Made by a program: the position numbers and the translations under genes. A DNA stretch of 64,000 nt from Phylloscopus collybita (lineage: Eukaryota > Chordata > Aves > Passeriformes > Phylloscopidae): the NCBI GenBank assembly GCA_027886175.1, contig JAJNNQ010000097.1, positions 324,501-388,500 on the forward strand, written 5' to 3'. The notes under the pieces were generated by a model. It searched no databases and was not told the DNA's origin. It saw only the letters and a program-made list of their open reading frames with translations. Of the stretch, positions 33,901 to 45,600 are shown one piece after another; position 1 is the stretch's first letter; each line of letters opens with the position of its first letter.

Positions 33901-36900
33901 TGGTTGCTGTGTGGATGACGTGGGAAGGTCGTGCTGTGCGTTCCTTTATTAATAGAACTTGAAAAATGGGATAAATGAATATTCTTAGATTGTAACAAAG
34001 TAGGGGTTTGGGGTTTTTTGTTTTGTTTTGGGGTTTTTTTGTTTGTTTTGTTTTGGGGGTTTTTTGGGGTATTTTTTTGTTTGTTTTGTTTTTGGGGTGT
34101 TTTGTTTGTTTGTTTTTGGGTTTTTGTGGTTTTTGGGGGTTTGTTTGTTTGTTTGTTTGGTTTGGTTTTTGGGGTTTTTTTTGTAACTCCTCAACTAGAT
34201 AAAAGACAGCAGGGAGCTCTGGAATTCCTGAACTAAAGATAAAGAACAATTGAGCCTCGTTAGGGTCTGAATCTTTTGGAAGACAGATTTACAACCTCCC
34301 CCCAGACTGCGTGGAGTCCCACAGATAAACTGTGTACTTAAGGGGGGTCTTGAAACCAAAATGAATATTTGAATTACACATTAACTCATTTAAATACGTA
34401 ACACAGAAGTCCTTAAAACAAAGGGTCTGAAAAGAGACGAGGTGCTGATCTGGTTGGTATCAGCACCTCGGCCGAAAAAAGGTTTAGTTTTTTTGTCTCC
34501 TGATTGTCTATTTTATTTTATTTTTTATTAAATTTATAAATTTCACATAAAAGCGAATTTTATTATTAAAGCCGGTCCTGGGGCCGGCTGGGGAAGGGGG
34601 AATCTCCATCCTTGCCCATCCTTTTCCCCCAGCATGAAGGACAATTACCTGTTCACCAAGGAGATCCAGAGCCTGGCGGCCAAGGCCGGCTGCAAGCTGA
34701 AGGTTTGCTTCGGCTACATCAACCGCGGCGACCGCTGGATGCAGGTGAGAGGGGAGGGGAGCTCCAAAAACCGGGAAAAACCCTTCCCTGCGGGGAATTC
34801 CCAGGGGATTTCCTCCCTTCCCCAGGATGAGATGGAGTTCGGCTACACCCACGCTCCCCACAAGAGCTTCCCGGTGGTGCTGGACTCCCCGCGGGAGAGA
34901 GGGATGGAGCAACTCCCCGTCAAGGAGCTGCTGGTGAGAGAAGGTTCCCTGTGGAGCAGCTCCCAGGGTTCATGCCCAGCCCACGTTCCCCTTCCCAAAA
35001 CCATCCCTGCCCTTGGCTCCGGGCGTGGAATTGCCTGGAAAATGGGAGCAGAATGGCTCTGCCAGGAGATCGGCTGCCACTCGCCTCCAGCCTCACCCCC
35101 ATCCCTCACCCAGCCCAACCTGCGTCCCAGCCCCGAGGAAAACCTCTGATCCGGGGGGAGACAGGCTCCTGCCAAGCTCTGGGATGGGATTTCTCCAGGA
35201 AAACCTCTGATTCAGGGGGAGACAGGCTCCTGCCGAGCTCTGGGATGGGATTTCCTGAGGAAAACCTCTGATCCAGGGGGAGACAGGCTCCTGCCGAGCT
35301 CTGGGATGGGATTTCCTGAGGAAAACCTCTGATCCAGGGGGAGACAGGCTCCTGCTGAGCTCTGGGATGGGATTTCTCCAGGAAAACCTCTGATCCAGGG
35401 GGAGACAGACTCCTGCCGAGCTCTGGGATGGGATTTCTCCAGGAAAACCTCTGATTCAGGGGGAGACAGGCTCCTGCCCAGCTCTGGGATGGGATTTCTC
35501 CAGGAAAACCTCTGATCCGGGGGGAGACAGGCTCCTGCCGAGCTCTGGGATGGGATTTCCTGAGGAAAACCTCTGATCCAGGCAGAGACAGGCTCCTGCC
35601 GAGCTCTGGGATGGGATTTCTCCAGGAAAACCTCTGATCCGGGGGGAGACAGGCTCCTGCCGAGCTCTGGGATGGGATTCCTTGAGGAAAACCTCTGATC
35701 CGGGGGGAGACAGGCTCCTGCCGAGCTCTGGGATGGGATTTCTCCAGGAAAACCTCTGATCCGGGGGGAGACAGGCTCCTGCCGAGCTCTGGGATGGGAT
35801 TTCTCCAGGAAAACCTCTGATCCGGGGGGAGACAGGCTCCTGCCCAGCTCTGGGATGGGATTTCCTGAGGAAAACCTCTGATCCAGGGGGAGACAGGCTC
35901 CTGCCGAGCTCTGGGATGGGATTTCTCCAGGAAAACCTCTGATCCGGGGGGAGACAGGCTCCTGCCGAGCTCTGGGATGGGATTTCTGGAGGAAAACCTC
36001 TGATCCAGGCAGAGACAGGCTCCTGCCGAGCTCTGGGATGGGATTTCCTGAGGAAAACCTCTGATCCGGGGGGTGACAGGCTCCTGCCGAGCTCTGGGAT
36101 GGGATTTCTCCAGGAAAACCTTTGATCCACGGGGTGACAGGCTCCTGCCGAGCTCTGGGATGGGATTTCTGGAGGAAAACCTCTGATCCAGGGGTGACAG
36201 GCTCCTGCCGAGCTCTGGGATGGGATTTCTCCCCCCTGAGCCCCCCAGGGACGGGCTGCGTTTTCCTTTCCTCCTCCATGCCTGGGAACACCCGGCAGCT
36301 TCCCAGGGGGAGAGGGAAGGGAAGCAGGAGAGGGCCAGTTGACTTCCCCCAAAGGGAAACGGGGTGCAGCCATGGCCAGGAACATCCCTGCAGGCTCCTT
36401 GGCCGAGGAAAAAGGGCCAGGCCAAGCCTGGGATGGGGCAGTTTGGGAGAGCCCAGCATGGAAAAAAGCTGGATTGGGCGATCCAAGGGCGATCCCTTGG
36501 AGATCTTATCCCACTGGGCAAGGGCAGGACACCCCCAGGCAGCCACGGAGTCACTGTCCCCATCTCGCTGAGCAGCCTCAGGAATGGGAGACGAGGACAA
36601 ATCCCAGCTTTTGTCCCTTTGGGGAAGGCTGGGGGCTTTAGGGAGCGCTGGAATCCATCGTTCCTCATGCCTGGCACGGGAACATCCCGTCCCGGCTCCG
36701 TCCAGCGAATCGGCGCGGATCTGCCCTCTTTAGGAATTGCTCTGCCTCGTATTTAGGGCAGCAATTCCAGCCTTGGGAAGCCGCTAACACATCATCCTCC
36801 CCATTTCTGCTTTGAAATTTCTGCCCCTAATCCCCGGCCCGACCTTTCCAATCTCATTTTCCAGCGAGGAATACCACGGGCACGGGTCAAGCCCTGAGCC

Positions 36901-39557
36901 CCCGGGAAGCCCATGCCAGGGAAAAAGGAGACGGGGAGGGAATTATCCCCTGGAAATCAGCGTGGAACTGATAGGCCTTGGATGTGGCCCGCAAACCCGG
37001 GATGAACCAGAGCCCTGACAGTTGAAACCGGGCGGGCTCCGAGGTTTTATTAAACCGAAATGAGCCGGGAGCAGGTGCTTGGTGCTCAGGCCCTCCCTCA
37101 GCACCCAGAGGAAAAGGGATCTGATCCCGGCCATCCCCCCAGAAACGCTCCCCAAAAACACGGGGGGAGCCTCAGGGACAGCTCTGCTCCCTCCATCCCA
37201 GCGCCTCCAAACGCCCTCGGCTGCCAAAGGGAATTTCTGGGTCTTGCTTTCCCCACCCTGCAGGTTTGGGTCACCCCTGTGGAAACCCAACCCTGATGAG
37301 CGGCTGGGATTTGACTCAAACCTCCCGGACACCCGATCCCATCGCAGGGGCTGCTCCAGCTCCAACCGCAGAGCGGGGTTTTGGTGCCGTCCCTGCCCTT
37401 CCTGCCCTGCTCTCCTCACTCCCTCCAGGCTTTGGCACACTCAGCCCAGCGCTAATTACCCCGGCCAGTCCCAGATGCATTAAGTTCTGGAAATCAGGCC
37501 TTAAGTAGGATTTAAGTGTCGTGTGCGGGCCCTCGGGGTGGCTCTCAGCCCAGGGCAGAGTCACCCTGAGGGGCTGGAGTTCACCTCCCTCCCCGAGGCA
37601 GCCAGCAGCTTCACTCCGGGCTGCCTAATTAGCTTAATGTGGACACTTAAACCTTGGCTTAATTTGGGCACTTAAACCTTGGCTGGGGAGAACAGAGGAG
37701 AGCTGGTCCTGCTTAATTTGGACATTTAAAACTTGGCTTTATGTGGACATTTAACTCTTAGCTGGGGGATGACAGAGGAGATCTGGTCCTGCTTAATTTG
37801 GACATTTAAAACTTGGGTTAATGTGGACCCTGAAACCTTGGCTGTGGGACGAGAGAGGAGCTCTGGCCCCCAGGTTCACGTGGACACAAACCTTGGCTTT
37901 ATGTGGACATTTAAATCTTGGCCAGGAGATGACAGAGGAGATCTGGTCCTGCTTAATTTGGGCACTTAAACCTTGGCTGGGGAGAACAGAGGAGATTTGG
38001 TCCTGCTTAATGTGGACCCTGAAACTTTGACTGTGAGATGTCAGAGGAGATCTGGCCTCAGGTTAATGTGGACACCAACCTTGGCTTTATGTGGACATTT
38101 AACTCTTGGCCAGGGGATGACAGAGGAGATCTGGTCCTGCTTAATGTGGACACTGAAACCTTGGCTGTGAGATGCCAGAGGAGATCTGGCCCCAGGTCCA
38201 TGTGAACACAAACCTTGGCTGTGGGATGCCAGAGATCTGGCCCCAGGTCCATGTGGACACAAACCTTGGCTTTATGTGGACATTTAAATCTTGGCCAGGA
38301 GATGACAGAGAAGATCTGGTCCTGCTTAATGAGGACATTTAAAACTTGGCTTAATTTGGGCATTGAAACCTTGGCTGTGGGACGTCAGAGGGGATCTGGC
38401 CCCAGGTCCATGTGGACACAAACCTTGGTTCAATGTGGACACAAACCTTGGCTGTGGGATGTCAGAGGAGATCTGACCCCAGGTTCACATGGACACAAAC
38501 CTTGGCTGTGGGATGCCAGAGGAGATCTGACCCCAGGTTCACATGGACACAAACCTTGGCTGTGGGATGCCAGAGGGGATCTGGCCCCAGGTCCATGTGG
38601 ACACAAACCTTGGCTTTATGTGGACATTTAAATCTTGGCCAGGAGATGACAGAGAAGATCTGGTCCTGCTTAATGAGGACATTTAAAACTTGGCTTAATT
38701 TGGGCATTGAAACCTTGGCTGTGGGACGTCAGAGGGGATCTGGCCCCAGGTCCATGTGGACACAAACCTTGGTTCAATGTGGACACAAACCTTGGCTGTG
38801 GGATGCCAGAGGGGATCTAACCCCAGGTTAACGTGGACACAAACCTTGGCTGTGGGATGCCAGAGGGGATCTGGCCCCAGGTCCATGTGGACACAAACCT
38901 TGGCTCTGGGATGTCAGAGGAGATCTGACCCCAGGTCCATGTGGACACAAACCTTGGCTGTGGGATGTCAGAGGAGATCTGACCCCAGGTCCATGTGGAC
39001 ACAAACCTTGGCTGTGGGATGTCAGAGGGGATCTGGCCCTGGCTCCAAGCCTGGGCTCTGCTCCCAGCTTGTCCCGATTGTCCCTGCACCTCCCTGACCC
39101 CGAGTCCCTTCCCCTCCTGCCCTCCCTGTGCCCCCATCACCCCGCAGGAGGATAAAACCCGGGGACAGTGGGGGCTCAGGGCAGCTCCTCCGTCCCCAGG
39201 GCCCCGATTTCGGCTACGTGCACAAGGAGCCCCTCTTCGAGGCCGCGGCCAGCCTGGACTCCTTCGGGAACGTGGAGGTCAGCCCGCCCGTCTGCGTGGC
39301 CGGCAAGGAGTATCCCTTGGGAAGGATCCTGGTGGGCAGCAGCTTTCCTGGGTAAGGAAGGGAGAGGGGGAAGGCAGATCCGGGGAAAAGGCAGATTTGG
39401 GGGCAGAGCCTCAACAGGCGCCCTGAAACACCCCCAAGGTCGGGTTAATTGGGTTCATCAGGCACTGCCTGAGCGGGGTGGGGGCTCCCAGGTCCTGCCA
39501 CCACCATGGGGACTTGTATCTGATATAAATATAGAAATATTTATATATATATATTTT

Positions 39558-39602
<45 letters not shown>

Positions 39603-42600
39603 ATGCATATATACATATATAAATATATATCATTTATATCCAGGCAGATGCTGATGGGAATTTTCTCCCCAGTCCAAGAATCCAGGCAGATATTGATGGG
39701 AATGTCCCCTCTATCCAAGTATCCAGGAATATGTTGATGGGAATATCCCCCCAATCCGAGTGTCCATGCAGATGCTGATGGGAATTTTACCCCCAATCCA
39801 AGTGTCCAAGCCAATATTGATGGGAATTTTCCCCCAATCCAAGAATCCAGGCAGACACTGATGGGAATTATCCCCCAATCCCAGTATCCAGGCAGACACC
39901 GATGGGAATGTCCCCCCAGTCCCAGTGTCCATGCAGAACCTGATGGGAATTTTCCCCCCAATCCGAGCATCTAGGCAGATGTTGACAGGAATTTTCCCCC
40001 AGTCCCAGTATCCATGCAGACTCTGATGGGAATTTCCCCCCAATCCCAGTATCCAGGCAGACCCTGACGGGAATTTTCCCCCAATCCCAGTATCCAGGCA
40101 GACCCTGACGGGAATTTTCCCCCAATCCCAATATCCAGGCAGACCCTGACAGGAATTTTCCCCCAATCCCAGTATCCATGCAGACCCTGATGAGAATTAT
40201 CCCCCCAATCCCAGTATCCATGCAGACCCTGATGGGGAATTTTCCCCCAATCCCAGTGTCCAGGCAGACCCTGACAGGAATTTTCCCCCAATCCCAGTGT
40301 CCAGGCAGACCCTGACAGGAATTTTCCCCCAATCCCAGTATCCATGCAGACCCTGATGAGAATTATCCCCCCAATCCCAGTATCCAGGCAGACCCTGACG
40401 GGAATTTTCCCCCAATCCCAGTATCCAGGCAGACCCTGACAGGAATTTTCCCCCAATCCCAGTATCCATGCAGACCCTGATGAGAATTATCCCCCCAATC
40501 CCAGTATCCAGGCAGACCCTGACAGGAATTTTCCCCCAATCCCAGTATCCATGCAGACCCTGACGGGAATTTCCCCCAATCCCAGTATCCAGGCAGACCC
40601 TGACGGGAATTTTCCCCCAATCCCAGTGTCCAGGCAGACCCTGACACGAATTTTCCCCCAATCCCAGTATCCATGCAGACCCTGACAGGAATTTTCCCCC
40701 AATCCCAGTATCCAGGCAGACCCTGATGGGAATTTCCCCCAATCCCAGTATCCAGGCAGACCCTGACGGGAATTATCCCCCAATCCCAGTATCCATGCAG
40801 ACCCTGATGGGAATTTTCCCCCAATCCCAGTATCCAGGCAGACCCTGATGGGAATTTTCCCCCAATCCCAGTGTCCAGGCAGACCCTGATGGGAATTTCC
40901 CCCCAATCCCAGTATCCAGGCAGACCCTGACAGGAATTTTCCCCCAATCCCAGTGTCCAGGCAGACCCTGATGGGAATTATCCCCCAATCCCAGTATCCC
41001 TGCAGACCCTGATGGGAATTTCCCCCCAATCCCAGTGTCCAGGCAGACCCTGATGGGAATTTTCCCCCAATCCCAGTATCCATGCAGACCCTGACACGAA
41101 TTTTCCCCCAATCCCAGTATCCCTGCAGACCCTGACAGGAATTTCCCCCCAATCCCAGTATCTCTGCAGCCCCTGACCCGAATTTTTGCCCCCCCAGCTC
41201 GGCGGGCCGCAGGATGACCCGGCTGGTTCGGGATTTCCTCTACGCCCAGCGCGTCCAGGCCCCCGTGGAGCTCTACTCCGACTGGCTGGCCCTGGGCAAC
41301 CTCAACGAGTTCCTCACCTTTGTCCCCAGCTCGGACAAGAAGGTACCCCCCAGACCCCCAGGGCTCCTCCTTGGACACCGATCCCACCGGGAAAACCCCG
41401 GAGCTCCTTCCTTTGGCACCCCCAGCCGGCGCCTGCTCGGGTTTCATTCCCCACCCCAAAATGAGGGGATCTGAGCACCACAAAAAAAAAAGAAAAAGGG
41501 ATTTGCTGGGCTCTTAATGCACAGAAATGCCTGCAAAGGGATCCAGGAAATTCCGGGTTTAAGGTTCCCGGGGGAGTTTGCAGCAGCTCAGCTGCAGAGG
41601 GTTTCAGAATTCTGTCAATTCTGCATCTCCCAGAGGGTTTCAGAATATTTCTGTTCCCACTCTCATGGCTTTTCCTGCTTCTGAACACGGATTTTTCCCT
41701 CAGGGAAACCGAGCCTTGACCAGGTTGGCTCAAAAAAACAAAAAAAAAAGCATATTTATGTCTTTAAGTCCATGTTTTGAGAGCATTTTTCTTCCCTCTA
41801 TCGTGGTTTTCCCTGCTTTTGAACACGGATTTTTCCTTTGGGGAATCCAAGCCTTGACCAGGTTGGCTCAAAAAACCCAAAAAAAGCATATTTATGCCCA
41901 CATGTTTTGAGAGCATTTTTATTCCCACTCTCATGGCTTTTCCTGCTTCTGAACACGGATTTTTCCCTCAGGGAAACCAAGCCTTGACCAGGTTGGCTCA
42001 AAAAAACCCAAAAAAGGGATGTTTATGCCCACATGTTTTCAGAACATTTCCCTCTATCGTGGTCTGAACCTTGACCAGGTTGACTCAAAAACCCCAAAAA
42101 AAGCATATTTATGCCCACATGTTCTCAGAGCATTTCTCTTCCCTCTCTCATGGTTTTCCCTGTTTCTGAACACGGATTTTTCCTTTGGGGAAACCAAGCC
42201 TTGACCAGGTTGACTCAAAAAACCCAAAAAAGGGATGTTTATGCCCACATGTTTTGAGAGCTTTTCTCTTCCCTCCATCATGGCTTTTCCTGCTTTTGAA
42301 TACGGATTTTTCCCTCAGGGAAACCAAGCCTTGGCCAGGTTGGCTCAAAAAACCCAAAAAAAAGCATATTTATGCCCACATGTTTTCAGAGCATTTCCCT
42401 CTATCATGGTCTGAGCCTTGACCAGGAGGGCTCAAAAAACCCAAAAACAGCATATTTATGCCCACATGTTTTGAGAGCTTTTCTCTTCCCTCCGTCATGG
42501 CTTTTCCTGCTTTTGAATACGGATTTTTCCCTCAGGGAAACCAAGCCTTGACCAGGATGGCTCAAAAAACCCAAAAAAGGCAAATTTATGCCCACATGTT

Positions 42601-45600
42601 TTCAGAGCATTTCTCTTCCCTCCATCATGGCTCTGGCTGCTTCTCACATGGATTTTTTCCCTCAGGAAAACCAAGCCTTGACCAGGATGGCTCAAAAAAA
42701 AAAGGCATATTTATGCCCACATGTCCTCAGAGCATTTCTCTTCCCTCTCTCATGGCTTTTCCTGCTTCTGAACACGGATTTTTCCTTTGGGGAAACCAAG
42801 CCTTGACCAGGTTGGCTCAAAAAACCCAAAAAAAAGCATATTTATGCCCACATGTTTTGAGAGCATTTTTATTCCCTCTCTCATGGCTTTTCCTGCTTCT
42901 GAACATGGATTTTTCCTTTGGGGAAACCAAGCCTTGACCAGGATGGCTCAAAAAAAAAAGGGATGTTTATGCCCACATGTTTTCAGAGCATTTCCCTCTA
43001 TCGTGGTCTGAGCCTTGATCAGATTGACTCAACAAAACCTCAAAAAAAGCATATTTATGTCTACATGTTTTCAGAGCTTTTCTCTTCCCTCCATCATGGC
43101 TTTTCCTGCTTTTGAATACGGATTTTTCCCTCAGGAAAACCAAGCCTTGACCAGGTTGGCTCAAAAAACCCCAAAAAAGGCATATTTATGTCCATATGTT
43201 TTCAGAGCATTTTTCTTCCCTCTCTCATGGCTTTTCCTGCTTCTCACACGGATTTTTCCTTTGGGGAAACCGAGCCTTGACCAGGTTGGCTCAAAAAACC
43301 CCAAAAAAGGCATATTTATGTCTACATGTTTTCAGAGCATTTCCCTCTATCGTGGTCTGAGCCTTGACCAGATTGACTCAACAAAACCTCAAAAAAGGCA
43401 TATTTATATCCATATGTTTTGAGTGCATTTCTCTTCCCTCCATCATGGTTTTCCCTGCTTTTGAATACGGATTTTTCCCTCAGGGAAACCAAGCCTTCAC
43501 CAAGATGGCTCAAAAAACCCCCAAAAAAAGAGGCATATTTATGCCCACATGTTCTCAGAGCATTTCTCTTCCCTCTCTCACGGCTTTTCCTGCTTCTCAC
43601 ACGGATTTTTCCTTTGGGCAAACCGAGCCTTGACCAGGAGGGCTCAGCAAGGTGATGTTGAGCCCCGCAGACACCGCCTGGGTTACAGGAGGCGCCGGAT
43701 AACAGCGGAGTTTGAAGAGTTCCAGCTTGGGGGGGGGGTTTTTGCAGGAGGTGGAGCCCCTGGGGCTGCCCCAGCTGACCCCCCCCGGCCGTGTTCCCGC
43801 AGCGATTCCGGATGCTGCTGGCCAGCCCGGCCGCCTGCTACCGGCTCTTCCGCGAGCAGCAGAAGGAGGGACAGGGAGAGGCCACCATGTTCAAAGGCAA
43901 GGGGACAGCGCTCGGGGGCGTGGGGGGACAAAAGGAGATGAGGGGCAGTGACCCCCCTGTGATAATTACACCTGTGTTAATGATCTAAGAGTGGGAACAG
44001 CCTTGCCCCTGTGGGGAGGCAAAAGGAGATGCTGCTGAGGGGCAGTCTCCCCCCTGTGATAATTACACCTGTGTTAATGATCTAAGAGTAGAAACAGCCT
44101 TGCCCCTGTGGGGAGGCAAAAGGAGATGCTGTTGAGGGGCAGTCTCCCCTCTGTGGGAGGACGTTATAATGTCAATTTATCTACAGTATTTGAATGTTAT
44201 AATAGGCGTGTGTTTCTAGAAATCTTTAATTAAAAAATAAAAAAGGGGAGTTGTGACAAAAGGAGATGCTGCTGAGGGGCAGTGACCCCCCTGTGATAAT
44301 TACACCTGTGTTAATTGTCCTAGAATAGAAACAGCCTTGCCCCTGTGGGGAGGCAAAAGGAGATGCTGCTGGGGGCAGTCTCCCTCCTTTGATAATTACA
44401 GCTGTGTTAATGATCTAAGAGTAGAAACAGCCTTGCCCGTGTGGGGAGGCAAAAGGAGACGCTGCTGAGGGGCAGTCTCCCCTCTGTGGGAGGACGTTAT
44501 AATGTCAATTCATCTACAGTATTTGAATGTTATAATAGGCGTGTGTTTCTAGAAATCTTTAATTAAAAAATAAAAAAGGGGAGTTGTGACAAAAGGAGGT
44601 GATGCTGAGGGGCAGTGACCCCCCTGTGATAATTACACCTGTGTTAATTAGCCTAGAGTAGAAACAGCCTTGCCCGTGTGGGGAGGCAAGAGGAGATGCT
44701 GCTGAAGGGAAGTCTCCCCCCTTTGATAATTACAGCTGTGTTAATTACCCTGGGGTAGAAACAGCCTTGCACTTGTGGGGAGGCAAAAGGAGATGCTGCT
44801 GAGGGGCAGTGTCCCCCCTGTGATAATTACACCTGTGTTAATGACCTAAGAGTGGGAACAGCCTTGCCCTCACAGCCATGGGGGTGATAAGGAGTGAGCG
44901 AGCTGGGAAGGACTCAGTTGGAGTTTGCTGGCCGTGCTGTGAGGAGCCAGGGACAGGAGGTGGTGTGAGGGACAGCAAAGGTGAGCTGCTGCAGGTGGGA
45001 CAGACAGGGTGGGGACAGGGACAGGGAGGAGTGACCCAGAACTGAAGGAGAGACCGAGCCAGAGCTGCGTGGAGCTGCTCGTGGGAGACACAGAGGAAAG
45101 GTTTGGGAGACTTTTTGAACAACAAGATGCTGCTGCTCGAAGCCTTCTGATGATTCTAATGAAGCACCTCGAGGGGCAGTGTCCGTGTCCACTGCGACAG
45201 GGTGGCAGAGCCGGGGCCAGGCGGGGACACCTTCCCTGCTGGGTGTCCTTCAGCGGGATGCCTGCCCGCCGCCCCCGGCCTCCTCCGGCCCTATTTCGGG
45301 AAAGCGAGTGGGATGGCCGGGATAAAGGGCCTCTGCGTGGAGGGGATGTTTGCTGCCCGGCACGGAGCCTCTGGAAATGCCAGCGGAGCTCCGGCACGGA
45401 GCAGGACAACTGGCAGCTCCCGTGTCCCCCCCAGAGCCCTTTCTTTGTGATTGTGATCTGTGGTGGGGTCAGGAGAAGGTCTCTGTATCCATGGATGTGG
45501 AGCTCCAGCACGGAGCAGGACAACTGGCAGCTCCCGTGTCCCCCCAGATCAGCACTGGGGTTTTTTTTCCCCTTTCATTGTGATTTTGATCCACAGTGAG

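Noticed and set aside
45009..45599. 196-codon frame, possible retroviral gene
   Set aside because: No recognisable gag, protease, RT or env motif, and the second half is tandem repeat. Left as unidentified intronic sequence.
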